Positions 17,131 to 30,035 of a stretch of 64,000 bases of DNA are shown here, one piece after another. Position 1 is the first letter of the stretch. Each line of letters starts with the position of its first letter. This DNA is from DATDAH01 sp963725155 (GTDB lineage: Bacteria > Actinomycetota > Acidimicrobiia > Acidimicrobiales > DATDAH01), in NCBI GenBank assembly GCA_963725155.1, contig CAVRXU010000008.1, positions 930,001 through 994,000 on the forward strand, written 5' to 3'. Below the pieces are notes generated by a model. It was not told where the DNA came from and ran no database searches. It saw nothing but the letters and a program-made list of their open reading frames with translations. The position numbers and the translations under genes were made by a program.

Positions 17131-19215
17131 TCAGCATGCCGGGATCTGGTGCCAGCCCGTGTCGTCGGTGATGCGCCAGAGGCTGGGGGTGGCGCCCTCC
17201 GGCCACAGCGCGGGGTCGCCCAGGGCGAAGAAGCGGTGGTCCCCCTCCTGGGTCCCGTACACCGTCGTGGTGCCCGCGATGCGGCCGCCGACCACGACGC
17301 CGAGGTCCAGGGCGCCCTCCTGATCGGTCTCGACCCGCCCGCTCACCCAGCCGGTCGTCCCGGGGACCGAGTCGATCGGATCCCAGCAGGCCTCCGGGTC
17401 GTCGCCGGTCGTGGCCACATCCGCGACGGGGTGCCCGACCAGCACCCGGTCGGGGCCGAGCCCGTAGAGCTGGAGGTGGTCACCCACGCCGAAACGGCCC
17501 CAGATGTGGTCGACGACCGACTCGACGTCGAGGTGCGCGGCGTCCGTGCTCACCGTCTCACCCTTGGCGTAGATGCCCCGCTCGTGGGCGTCGGGAGCCG
17601 GGCCGACGAGGCTGGTGCCGTCGACCGCCCAGGGCAGGTCGGTGTCGAGGAGGTCGGCGATGGTGGGCAGGAGGTCGATGGTCTCGGCGATGCGGTCGTC
17701 CTGGTGGTCGGACACGAGTCCGGTGGACGGCGGCTTGATCACCAGAGGCACGGGCATGAGCCCGGCCAGGCTGTCCTCCTCCGGCACACGCCGGTGCGTG
17801 CCGACGGTGAACGACGCACCGTGGTCGGCGGTGAACACGACCAAGGCGTCGTCGTACAGGCCTTCGGCCTCGAGTCGGTCGAGGAACTCGCCGAGCAGGA
17901 GGTCGGCCCGCTCGGCTTGGAGCAGGTGGCGTTGGAGGGCGAAGTCCGCACCCGAACTGGTGCTCCACACGTTGTCGCTCAGCCCGGAGTTGCCCGGGTT
18001 CGGGTAGGAGGATCCGTCGGCGTGATAGGTCCACGGGACGTGGGGGAACACGGTGTGGATGAAGGTGAGGCGGGGCGCCCGACGGGCCTGGATCTCATCG
18101 ATCGCGGCCCGGAACTGGCCGACCCGGTCGTAGTCCCCGAGGGCGTCGACGAAGGTGTGGCGGTCGTTGGTCATCCGCTCGGCCTCGAGGTCGAGGGCCA
18201 CGGGATCGTGGCCGAAGTTGGCCCACGTGTCGTTGATCGTGGGCAGCCAGCCCTCGAGGAGGCCCGGCAGCGTGACGTGGCCGGCGACCACTGCGAGGTC
18301 CTCGTAGAGGACGTCGTCCGCGGCGCGGGGGCCACCGGTCGAGGACTCCTCACACAGATCCGACGGACACAGCTCGGTGAGCTGCTCGTAGGCCGCGATG
18401 TCGTAGTCCTGGGCGAGGAAGGTGAAGAGGTTGTCGGGGTGACCGCTGGCCGTGGGCGGCACGTTGTCGTCGTGCACCCGGTTGCCGGTGAGGATGGCGG
18501 GGACAGCTTCGTGGGTGTAGGCGGCCACGGAGGTGGCGTTGGGATACCAGACGCCGTCGCCGGCCAACCGAGCCAGGTTCGGGAACCGTTCCCTGTCGAT
18601 CGACTGGCCGTCCGCCGTGAGCACGGACGCCAGCGGCAACTCGTCGAAGACCACGACGAAGATCGGCGGTTGCCCTCCGGTGACCGAGACGTCGGCGGCG
18701 GCCACGGCCTCCGGGAAGAGGAGGTCGTGGGCGGGGGAGGCGAAGGCGAAGAAGGCGAGAAAGACCGCCGGAGCAAAGGCCAGGACCGACACCACGGACC
18801 GCAGCAGCTCACGGCGGACATAGGCCCGGGTGAACGCGTAGCCGGCCCCCACCGCACCGAGGACGGTGACCGGGCCGGACACGTAGGGCAGGTCGTCGAG
18901 GACTGCGGCGACGAGGTCATCCAGGACGCCGGCCGCCACGACGGCGGCGAGCAGGCCCATCACCGCCACGTGCACAGGCCAGGCCCACGCCCGTCGCACC
19001 AATCCGACCAGGAGCTCGACGGCGACGAGGACCACCGGGACGGCAAAGGCGACCAACCCGCTCACCAGCAGCACCTCCCCGCGATCGGCGTGGTGCGCCA
19101 CGAAGAAGGTGGGGTTGTCGCCGAGCACCCCCAGCACCGGCTGGGTCACGGCCAGGCTGCTGAGGGCGAGGACGTGGGCCGCCCGCCACGGCCCCGAGAC
19201 GGGCGGGCCGGTCAC
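17131..19215 (-). CDS. Membrane-anchored sulfatase-like protein, paralogue 1
   Basis: The 694-residue protein has four to five hydrophobic segments within residues 12-165, then an extracytoplasmic alkaline-phosphatase/sulfatase-superfamily domain. Visible likely metal and catalytic residues are the FDELP motif (D191, E192), candidate nucleophile T234 in YTHEAVPA, H392 in FPHVPW, and D464-H465 in TADHGASF. A threonine rather than the sulfatase Cys/Ser at the nucleophile position suggests a phospho-group transferase or phosphohydrolase, but the substrate is unknown. The CPxxLC pair (C283, C288) is shared with its neighbour. It starts with GTG overlapping the stop of the upstream paralogue (GTGA), so the two are coupled. 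Confidence 0.85.
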   Translation of the reverse strand: MTGPPVSGPWRAAHVLALSSLAVTQPVLGVLGDNPTFFVAHHADRGEVLLVSGLVAFAVPVVLVAVELLVGLVRRAWAWPVHVAVMGLLAAVVAAGVLDDLVAAVLDDLPYVSGPVTVLGAVGAGYAFTRAYVRRELLRSVVSVLAFAPAVFLAFFAFASPAHDLLFPEAVAAADVSVTGGQPPIFVVVFDELPLASVLTADGQSIDRERFPNLARLAGDGVWYPNATSVAAYTHEAVPAILTGNRVHDDNVPPTASGHPDNLFTFLAQDYDIAAYEQLTELCPSDLCEESSTGGPRAADDVLYEDLAVVAGHVTLPGLLEGWLPTINDTWANFGHDPVALDLEAERMTNDRHTFVDALGDYDRVGQFRAAIDEIQARRAPRLTFIHTVFPHVPWTYHADGSSYPNPGNSGLSDNVWSTSSGADFALQRHLLQAERADLLLGEFLDRLEAEGLYDDALVVFTADHGASFTVGTHRRVPEEDSLAGLMPVPLVIKPPSTGLVSDHQDDRIAETIDLLPTIADLLDTDLPWAVDGTSLVGPAPDAHERGIYAKGETVSTDAAHLDVESVVDHIWGRFGVGDHLQLYGLGPDRVLVGHPVADVATTGDDPEACWDPIDSVPGTTGWVSGRVETDQEGALDLGVVVGGRIAGTTTVYGTQEGDHRFFALGDPALWPEGATPSLWRITDDTGWHQIPAC

Positions 19216-21293
19216 CCCGCGCCCTGCACGACGAGGCGTCGGAGCGCACCGTCCTCCCACAGCAGCAGCTGGAGGTCGACACCGTCGACGGGCACCCGGT
19301 CGGCGTCCAGGAGGAGAGCGAACCCCCGCTCGTGGCGTTCCTCCTCGAAGAGGGGCGACATGCCGCTGACCACGCCGTCGGCCACGGCCACCACCCAGGC
19401 GTCGTCGTCGACGTCGCCCCCCGTGAGGCCGCCGCCGACGTAGGCGTGGCGGACGTCGTCGCCGCCGCTCTCGATGCCGTCCAGGCCCTCGACCGAAGCC
19501 GTGACGTCCAGGGCGGCGCCGATCTCGAGGGCGTCGAGCGCGGTGTCGTAGAGATCGCCGGGCGGGGTGGCCCGGTAGAGGGACCCCACTGGATCCTCGG
19601 CGGAGAAGGCGCGGGGCCCGTCCTCCAGCAGCCGGGCCAGGTTGGTGGGCCCGTCGATCTGGAGGACGGCGTCGGGTTCGTAGAACCAGCGGTTGGCGAA
19701 CCGGTAGTACACCTTGTCCCCCGCCGCGCTGGCCGCCGAGCCGTCGTCGGCGTCCAGGATCGACGCCCCTTCCGTCGGCCAGGGCACCTTGGAGCCCATG
19801 AGGTCGGCGAGCGTGGGCAGCAGGTCGGTCGAGGACATGTTCACGTCGGTGGTCCCTGGCTCGAGGCCCGGGGCCCGGATGAACAGGGTCGACCACATGA
19901 TCTCGTGGGCGTTGTGCTCGGTCAGGACCCGACGGGCCTGGCCGTCCTGGAAGCTGGCCCCGTGGTCGGCCACGACGGCGATGACGGCGTCGTCCCACAG
20001 GGAGCTCTCCTGGAGGCGGGCCACGGTCCGGCCGACGAGGGCGTCGACATACCGGGCCTGCAGCTCGAAGCGCAGGCGGTTGAAGCGGGCGGGCCAAGGT
20101 CCCGTCCAGCGTCCCTCGGGATCACCGCGGGGATCCCGCCCGGGCGAGGCGTACTCAGTGCCGTCCGGGAAGAAGCGCCAGGGCTCGTGAGGCAGGACGA
20201 GATGCAGGTAGTGCAGTCCCGGTTGCTCGGTGGGGGCCAGGGCCTCGATGAAGTCCCGGAACCGGGTGGGCTGGACCTCGGCGTCCCGGCCGTGCTCGAA
20301 CGTGGGGTCGGTGGGATCGGTGACCTCCTCCACGAAGAAGTCCGACTCCGGCCCGGGGAAGGCGTCGAGGGACACCAGCTCCTGCACGACGTCGACGGTG
20401 TCGTCGGTGATGCCCCGCAGCCCGGCGTGATCCTGGGCCGTCAGCTCCGACGGACAGAGCTCGCCCGGGCAGAGGCGGGTGATCGCCTCGGACACGTTGA
20501 ACTGGTACGTGCCCCCGAGCAGGGTGAAGAGGTTGTTCGGGTGGTCAGCCAGGAGCGGCACGTGGTCGGTGTCGGGGGCGACCCCGGACAGGAGCGCGGG
20601 CACGGCGTGCAGCGTGAAGTTGCTCACCGACGTGTAGTTCCGGTACCAGCGTGACCCCTCGGCCAGGGCCGCGAAGTTCGGAAAGCGCGCCGCGTCGACG
20701 TCACCGTCGCGGTCGGTGATCGCCGCCGTCGGGAGCTCATCGAGGACGAGGACGACCAGCGGCGTCGTCGTCCCGGGATCTTCGACGATGTCGTACTCGC
20801 CCCCGCTGAGCAGGGCCGACGCCGGCGACGTGAAGAGAAAAGCGCCGACGGCCAGGACGGGGAGCACCGCCAGGTATCTGAGGAAGAGCCGGGCCACGGC
20901 CACTCGGCGGTAGAGCACGACGCCGAGGCCGGCGATTCCGACGGCCACCGCCAGCGCGGCGGCCCCGAAGAGCACATCGGCCGACTTCAGGGTCACGAGC
21001 ACGGCGAGGACGAGCAGCCCGGCCAGCGTGGCCAGGTGGACGCCGGCTCGGACCCGGGCGCCGAGGAGCCCGGTCAGCAGGCCCGCGCCCCAGAGAACCA
21101 GGGCCGGGACGACCGCCACGAGCACGGCGAACAGGGCCAGCTGCGTCCCGTCCACACGACGGAAGACGAACGTCTCCGGGCTGCGCCCGAGGACGTCGAG
21201 GGTGGGTTGCACGACGGCCAGGCCGGTGAGCCCCACCACCTCGAGCAGCCGCCGCCCCTCCGCCCGCGCCCTGCTCCCCTCGCCCTTCGCCAC
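19212..21293 (-). CDS. Membrane-anchored sulfatase-like protein, paralogue 2
   Basis: The 693-residue protein has the same layout as the gene that follows it: hydrophobic segments in residues 15-165, then a sulfatase-fold domain with LDELP (D185, E186), T227 in FTLHAVPA, LPHEPW and VADHGASF (D443, H444). The CPxxLC pair is at C275 and C280. The proteins are clearly homologous but diverged, so this is an old tandem duplication. It starts with GTG about 90 bases after rpoC, beyond a terminator hairpin, so the pair probably has its own promoter. Function beyond the fold is unknown; cell-envelope polymer modification is an inference. Confidence 0.85.
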   Translation of the reverse strand: MAKGEGSRARAEGRRLLEVVGLTGLAVVQPTLDVLGRSPETFVFRRVDGTQLALFAVLVAVVPALVLWGAGLLTGLLGARVRAGVHLATLAGLLVLAVLVTLKSADVLFGAAALAVAVGIAGLGVVLYRRVAVARLFLRYLAVLPVLAVGAFLFTSPASALLSGGEYDIVEDPGTTTPLVVLVLDELPTAAITDRDGDVDAARFPNFAALAEGSRWYRNYTSVSNFTLHAVPALLSGVAPDTDHVPLLADHPNNLFTLLGGTYQFNVSEAITRLCPGELCPSELTAQDHAGLRGITDDTVDVVQELVSLDAFPGPESDFFVEEVTDPTDPTFEHGRDAEVQPTRFRDFIEALAPTEQPGLHYLHLVLPHEPWRFFPDGTEYASPGRDPRGDPEGRWTGPWPARFNRLRFELQARYVDALVGRTVARLQESSLWDDAVIAVVADHGASFQDGQARRVLTEHNAHEIMWSTLFIRAPGLEPGTTDVNMSSTDLLPTLADLMGSKVPWPTEGASILDADDGSAASAAGDKVYYRFANRWFYEPDAVLQIDGPTNLARLLEDGPRAFSAEDPVGSLYRATPPGDLYDTALDALEIGAALDVTASVEGLDGIESGGDDVRHAYVGGGLTGGDVDDDAWVVAVADGVVSGMSPLFEEERHERGFALLLDADRVPVDGVDLQLLLWEDGALRRLVVQGAG

Positions 21294-21327
21294 CTGGTCG
21301 CCTTCCGTTCACCGCACCGTAGACGCG

Positions 21328-21377
21328 CTTCTGGCGCCCGCTTCGGTCGCGGTGACGACCGAACCAGGCGCCAGAAG
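21328..21377 (-). terminator. rpoBC terminator hairpin (shared-sequence family, copy A)
   Basis: It lies just after the rpoC stop. The outer stem is 11 bases (CTTCTGGCGCC / GGCGCCAGAAG), then a three-base internal loop, an eight-base inner stem (TTCGGTCG / CGACCGAA) and a six-base loop. No U-tract follows. The arms closely match the hairpin at 33659-33710 after rplA. Confidence 0.65.
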
Positions 21378-21385
21378 GACGCGGT

Positions 21386-25393
<4,008 letters not shown>

Positions 25394-25426
25394 GCGTGTT
25401 GGTTCCTCTTCCTCGATGTCCGGTTC

Positions 25427-28400
25427 TCAGATGCGTCCGGGCGTGCGACTGGCCGCCCGGAGTTCGTCGTCTTCGTCGGTCCCCCGCTCGGGCCGGCTGA
25501 TGTCGATGCCGAGCTCCTCGGCCGTGCGGAACACGTCCTCGTCCAGCTCCCGCATCTCGATCTCCTCGCCCGCCTGGGAGAGGACCTCGACGTTGATGCA
25601 GAGGGCCTGCATCTCCTTGATGAGGACCTTGAAGCTCTCGGGGATGCCCGGCTCGGGGATGTTCTCGCCCTTGACGATGGCCTCGTAGACCTTCACGCGG
25701 CCGAGCACGTCGTCGGACTTGATGGTGAGCAGCTCCTGCAGGCAGTAGGCGGCGCCATAGGCCTCGAGGGCCCAGACCTCCATCTCGCCGAAGCGCTGGC
25801 CACCGAACTGCGCCTTACCACCCAGCGGCTGCTGGGTGATCATGGAGTACGGGCCGGTGGACCGGGCGTGGATCTTGTCGTCGACCAGGTGGGCCAGCTT
25901 CAGGATGTAGATCTGGCCGACCATGACCGGGTTGTCGTAGGGCTCACCGGTGCGACCGTCGTAGAGCTGGGCCTTGCCCGTGTCCTGGACCAGGCGCTCG
26001 CCGTCGATCGACTCCGGGACGATGTTGGTCAGGAGCTCCTTGATCGTCGGGTGGTCGTTGGCCCGGTCGACCACGTCCGCGGTCTCCCAGTGGGCACCGT
26101 CGAACACCGGCGTGGCGATGAGCGTCGCCGGCTTGGTGGTCGGACGGGTCTTGGTCTCGGTCCCCCGGATGGGCTCGTCGCCGACGTCGGCCTTGCCGTC
26201 GCCGTCGATGTCCCAACCCCAACGGGCGACGTAGCCGAGGTGCGCTTCGAGCACCTGGCCCACGTTCATCCGGGAGGGGACGCCGAGGGGGTTCAGGATG
26301 ATGTCGATGGGCGAGCCGTCAGCCATGAACGGCATGTCCTCGAGGGGCAGGATCTTGGAGATCACGCCCTTGTTGCCGTGGCGGCCGGCCAGCTTGTCGC
26401 CCACGCTGATCTTGCGCTTCTGGCCGACGTAGACCCGCACCAGCTGGTTCACGCCCGGCGGCAGCTCGTGCTGCTCGTCCCGGCTGAAGAGCTTGACGTC
26501 GATGACCTTGCCCTGCTCGCCGTGGGGCACCTTCAGGGAGGTGTCACGGACCTCGCGCGCCTTCTCACCGAAGATGGCCCGCAGGAGGCGCTCCTCGGGG
26601 GTGAGCTCGGTCTCGCCCTTGGGCGTGACCTTGCCGACCAGCACGTCGCCGGGACCGACCTCGGCGCCGACGCGCACGATGCCGCGCTCGTCGAGGTCGG
26701 CGAGGATGTCATCGGAGAGGTTCGGGATGTCCCGGGTGATCTCCTCGGGGCCGAGCTTGGTGTCCCGGGCGTCGATCTCGTACTCGTGGATGTGGATCGA
26801 CGTGAGCACGTCGTCCCGCACGAGCCGCTCGCTCAGGATGATGGCGTCCTCGAAGTTGTAGCCCTCCCAGGGCATGAAGGCCACGAGGAGGTTCTTGCCG
26901 AGAGCCAGCTCGCCCTTGTCGGTCGAGGGACCGTCGGCCAGCACGTCACCCTTCTTCACCTTCTGGCCCTCGATGGCTCGGGGCTTCTGGTTGATGGCGG
27001 TGTCCTGGTTCGAGCGCTCGAACTTGTGCAGCTTGTAGACCTTGCGGCCCAACTTGGCGTACTCGACCTCGATGTGGTTGCCGTCGACCTCGGTGACCGT
27101 CCCGGCGTCCTCGGCCAGGATCATGTCGGCCGCGTCGCGGGCCGCCCGCTCCTCGACACCGGTGCCGATGAACGGCGCCTCGGCCCGCACCAGCGGGACC
27201 GCCTGCTTCTGCATGTTGGCGCCCATCAGGGCCCGGTTGGCGTCGTCATGCTCGAGGAAGGGGATCAGGGAGGTGGCGACCGAGACGATCTGCTTCGGCG
27301 AGATGTCCATCATCTGGACTTCCTTGGGCGGCACCGAGCTGATCTCGGTGGTCGCCGCGAAGTAGACGTCGCGCTCGAGCATGAGGCGCAGGTCGGCCAG
27401 GGAGGCGGCCTGCGGTGAGCGCCGGACCAGGACCCGGTCGTTGCGGAAGTTGCCCTTGGCGTCGATGGGCGCGTTGGCCTGGGCGCAGACGTACTCCTCT
27501 TCCTCGTCCGCGGTCAGGAACACGATCTCGTCGGTGACGCGACCGTCGATGACCTTTCGGTACGGCGTCTCGAGGAAGCCGAACTCGTTGACCCGGGCGT
27601 AGGTGGCCAGGGCGCCGATGAGGCCGATGTTGGGGCCCTCCGGCGTCTCGATCGGGCACATGCGGCCGTAGTGGCTGAAGTGGACGTCCCGGACCTCGAA
27701 GCCGGCCCGCTCCCGCGAGAGGCCACCCGGGCCGAGGGCACTGAGGCGCCGACGGTGGGTCAGGCCCGACAGGGGGTTGACCTGGTCCATGAACTGGCTC
27801 AGCTGGCTGGTGCCGAAGAACTCCTTGATGGCGGCGACCACCGGCCGGATGTTGATCAGCGTCTGGGGCGTGATGGCCTCGACGTCCTGGGTGGTCATGC
27901 GCTCGCGGACCACCCGCTCCATGCGGGAGAGGCCGATGCGGACCTGGTTCTGGATGAGCTCGCCGACCGAGCGGATGCGGCGGTTGGCGAAGTGGTCCTG
28001 GTCGTCCAGGCGGTAGCCCGGATCGCCCTTGGCCAGGTGCAGGAGGTACGTGCAGGCGGCCAGGACCTCGCAGCGGCTGAGCACGGGCTGGTCGGCGGCG
28101 GGCAGGTCCAGGTCCTTCAGGCCGAAGACGTCCTGCAGGTTCTGCAGCTCGGGGCCGAGCTTGCGGTTCAGCTTGTAGCGGCCGACCCGGCTGAGGTCGT
28201 AGCGCCGCGGCTCGAAGAAGGCGTTGCGGAAGTAGGCGCGCGCCGACTCGGTGGTCGGCGGCTCGCCGGGGCGGGCCCGCTTGTAGATCTCGACCAGGGC
28301 CTCGTCCTGGGTCTGGGCGATCTCCCGCTCCTTCTCCCACTGCCCCTCGAGGAAGTCGAAGTGGTCGACGAAGCGCTGGATGAAGCCGGGCTCGTTCTCC

Positions 28401-29038
28401 TCGTCGTAACCGAGGGCCCGCAGGAGCACGAAGATGCTGAGGCGACGCTTGCGGGCCACGCGGGTGCCGCAGGTGACGTCCTTGCCCGGCTTCTGCTCGA
28501 CGTCGAATTCGATCCACTCACCCCGGTAGGGGTGGATGGTGCCGGTGACCAGCTGGTGCTTGGCCAGGTTCCGCAGGCGGAAGCGCTCACCCGGCTGGAA
28601 GATGACACCCGGCGAGCGGACGAGCTGGGAGACGACGACGCGCTCGGTGCCGTTGATGATGAAGGTGCCCTTGTCCGTCATCATGGGGAAGTCGCCCATG
28701 AAGACGGTCTGCTCCTTGATCTCCCCCGTCTGGGCGTTCATGAACCGGGCCCGCACGAAGATCGGTGCGGAGTAGGTCATGTCCTTCTCCTTGCACTCCT
28801 CCACCGTGAACTTCGGCGGGGGGCGCAGGTCTTCGTCGTCCGGGTCGAACTCCAGCTCGAGCTGGAGCGTCTCGGTGAAGTCCTTGATCGGGCTGATGTC
28901 GGCGAAGGTGTTCCGCAGGCCCTGGTGCAGCAGCCACTCGAAGGAGTCGCGCTGAACGGAGATCAGGTCGGGCAGGGGCAGTGCTTCAGCGATACTGCCG
29001 AACGAATAGCGGTCGGGGGCGACGGCGCGAGCAGCCAA
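25427..29038 (-). CDS. rpoB: DNA-directed RNA polymerase subunit beta
   Basis: The 1203-residue subunit begins at a TTG (TTG-GCT-GCT), chosen because GAGGAG lies six bases upstream at 29045-29050 and no ATG or GTG fits the family start. The rifampicin region near residues 415-440 reads GTSQLSQFMDQVNPLSGLTH, with valine where most bacteria have asparagine (E. coli N518) and arginine at the K527 position; the D516, H526 and S531 equivalents are standard. It is transcribed with rpoC. Confidence 0.98.
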   Translation of the reverse strand: MAARAVAPDRYSFGSIAEALPLPDLISVQRDSFEWLLHQGLRNTFADISPIKDFTETLQLELEFDPDDEDLRPPPKFTVEECKEKDMTYSAPIFVRARFMNAQTGEIKEQTVFMGDFPMMTDKGTFIINGTERVVVSQLVRSPGVIFQPGERFRLRNLAKHQLVTGTIHPYRGEWIEFDVEQKPGKDVTCGTRVARKRRLSIFVLLRALGYDEENEPGFIQRFVDHFDFLEGQWEKEREIAQTQDEALVEIYKRARPGEPPTTESARAYFRNAFFEPRRYDLSRVGRYKLNRKLGPELQNLQDVFGLKDLDLPAADQPVLSRCEVLAACTYLLHLAKGDPGYRLDDQDHFANRRIRSVGELIQNQVRIGLSRMERVVRERMTTQDVEAITPQTLINIRPVVAAIKEFFGTSQLSQFMDQVNPLSGLTHRRRLSALGPGGLSRERAGFEVRDVHFSHYGRMCPIETPEGPNIGLIGALATYARVNEFGFLETPYRKVIDGRVTDEIVFLTADEEEEYVCAQANAPIDAKGNFRNDRVLVRRSPQAASLADLRLMLERDVYFAATTEISSVPPKEVQMMDISPKQIVSVATSLIPFLEHDDANRALMGANMQKQAVPLVRAEAPFIGTGVEERAARDAADMILAEDAGTVTEVDGNHIEVEYAKLGRKVYKLHKFERSNQDTAINQKPRAIEGQKVKKGDVLADGPSTDKGELALGKNLLVAFMPWEGYNFEDAIILSERLVRDDVLTSIHIHEYEIDARDTKLGPEEITRDIPNLSDDILADLDERGIVRVGAEVGPGDVLVGKVTPKGETELTPEERLLRAIFGEKAREVRDTSLKVPHGEQGKVIDVKLFSRDEQHELPPGVNQLVRVYVGQKRKISVGDKLAGRHGNKGVISKILPLEDMPFMADGSPIDIILNPLGVPSRMNVGQVLEAHLGYVARWGWDIDGDGKADVGDEPIRGTETKTRPTTKPATLIATPVFDGAHWETADVVDRANDHPTIKELLTNIVPESIDGERLVQDTGKAQLYDGRTGEPYDNPVMVGQIYILKLAHLVDDKIHARSTGPYSMITQQPLGGKAQFGGQRFGEMEVWALEAYGAAYCLQELLTIKSDDVLGRVKVYEAIVKGENIPEPGIPESFKVLIKEMQALCINVEVLSQAGEEIEMRELDEDVFRTAEELGIDISRPERGTDEDDELRAASRTPGRI

Positions 29039-29139
29039 CGGTCACTCCTCAGAAGAGGGCGGACAAGGGAGCCGTGTGGACGCGTGAGGTCGCCAAGAAC
29101 GAGAGACTGGCGACAACAGGGGGACGCACGGCAGGGAGA

Positions 29140-29168
29140 ATGCTAGGCGCGCACGCGACAACAAGCAA
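29140..29168 (-). promoter_or_regulatory. rpoBC promoter
   Basis: On the minus strand TTGCTT (29163-29168) and TAGCAT (29140-29145) are spaced by exactly 17 bases, a good sigma-A type promoter in a GC-rich gap. Transcription would start near 29133 and leave a leader of about 95 bases. It implies that rpoBC can be transcribed independently of rplJL. Confidence 0.6.
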
Positions 29169-29261
29169 CCCGTGCTTCCGGGGACCTGAAACGGCCGCCG
29201 GCGGGCGTCGGCGCGCAAGGTAGGACGGGTGGGCACGCCTGTCAAGGATTTCGTTGCGGTG

Positions 29262-29290
29262 TGCTAGCACGAATAGCTCAACTGCTAGCA
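29262..29290 (+). promoter_or_regulatory. Twin palindromic operator before the toxin-antitoxin-like pair
   Basis: The perfect palindrome TGCTAGCA occurs twice, at 29262-29269 and 29283-29290, 21 bases apart (two helical turns). The sites end nine bases before the GTG at 29299. This fits autorepression by a dimeric ribbon-helix-helix antitoxin. Confidence 0.6.
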
Positions 29291-29298
29291 TCGTCGCC

Positions 29299-29673
29299 GT
29301 GTCCGCCCCCGAGCCGTGGCCGGCGTATGACCGGGAGATCCGGCGCATCCAGGACCAGCTCGACCTCCCCGCGCCCCTGGTGCCCTACGACGGTGGCGAC
29401 GACGAGGCGCCGGTCCAGCTCTCCGTGCGACTGTCGCCGCGGCTGCGCCACGACGTCGCCCAGATCGCCCGCCGGGACACCACGTCGGTGACCGCCTTCG
29501 TCACCGAGGCCCTCGAGGAGGCCGTGCGGGTGGCCAGCGATCCGTTCGCCGGCCTCGCGGCCAGGATGACCGCCGACTTCCGGGCCGAGCTGGGGCGGGC
29601 GACCGAGAGCGGCGCCTACGCCGAGGCCGCCGCCGAGGTCGACCGCCTCGAGGACGGGGAGCAGGGCTGGTGA
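29299..29673 (+). CDS. Ribbon-helix-helix antitoxin-like protein
   Basis: The 124-residue protein starts with GTG just after the paired palindromes. Residues ~37-75 (VQLSVRLSPRLRHDVAQIA, then TAFVTEALEEAV) have the strand-helix-helix pattern of CopG/VapB-type DNA-binding antitoxins. The C-terminal half is acidic and helical, as expected for a toxin-neutralising tail. Its TGA overlaps the GTG of the next gene. The role is inferred from pattern, operator and gene pairing, and no specific family is assigned. Confidence 0.6.
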   Translation: MSAPEPWPAYDREIRRIQDQLDLPAPLVPYDGGDDEAPVQLSVRLSPRLRHDVAQIARRDTTSVTAFVTEALEEAVRVASDPFAGLAARMTADFRAELGRATESGAYAEAAAEVDRLEDGEQGW

Positions 29674-30032
29674 TCCTGGTCGACGACCATGTGCTCGCCG
29701 CCCACATCGGGGGCAGTCGACGGGTCGGTCCGGAGGGCGGCGCACTGGCGACGACGTGCTCCTGGTGGTGGCGGCTGGCGGTGGCGACCGGTCGGCGGGG
29801 CGCGCCCGCCCACGCCGTCGACACGCTGCCCGAGTCCGTGCTCGTCCTCGAGCGTCGGGACCTCCTCCCCGCGATGAGCCGGGTGGCGAGGGCGTTCCGG
29901 TTGAGCCTGCTGGCAGCAGAGGCCCTCGTGGCCGCAGAGGCACTCCGGGCCGACATCATCGTGGGCCAGGACACGCCCCGGCTCCGTCAGGCCTGCCGGG
30001 TCCGAGGTGTGACCTACCTCGTCCGGGCCTGA
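29670..30032 (+). CDS. PIN-like toxin candidate
   Basis: The 120-residue protein is translationally coupled (GTGA) to the upstream RHH-like protein. It has an N-terminal strand with paired aspartates (MILVDDHVLAA), a helical middle, and a C-terminal stretch ADIIVGQDTPRLRQACRVRGV resembling the end of VapC PIN domains (Asp, then a helix, then GV). The middle acidic residues are less clear, so activity is uncertain. VapC-type toxins are RNases; that activity is not shown here. It lies convergent to the SDR gene, four bases away. Confidence 0.5.
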   Translation: MILVDDHVLAAHIGGSRRVGPEGGALATTCSWWWRLAVATGRRGAPAHAVDTLPESVLVLERRDLLPAMSRVARAFRLSLLAAEALVAAEALRADIIVGQDTPRLRQACRVRGVTYLVRA

Positions 30033-30035
30033 AGG

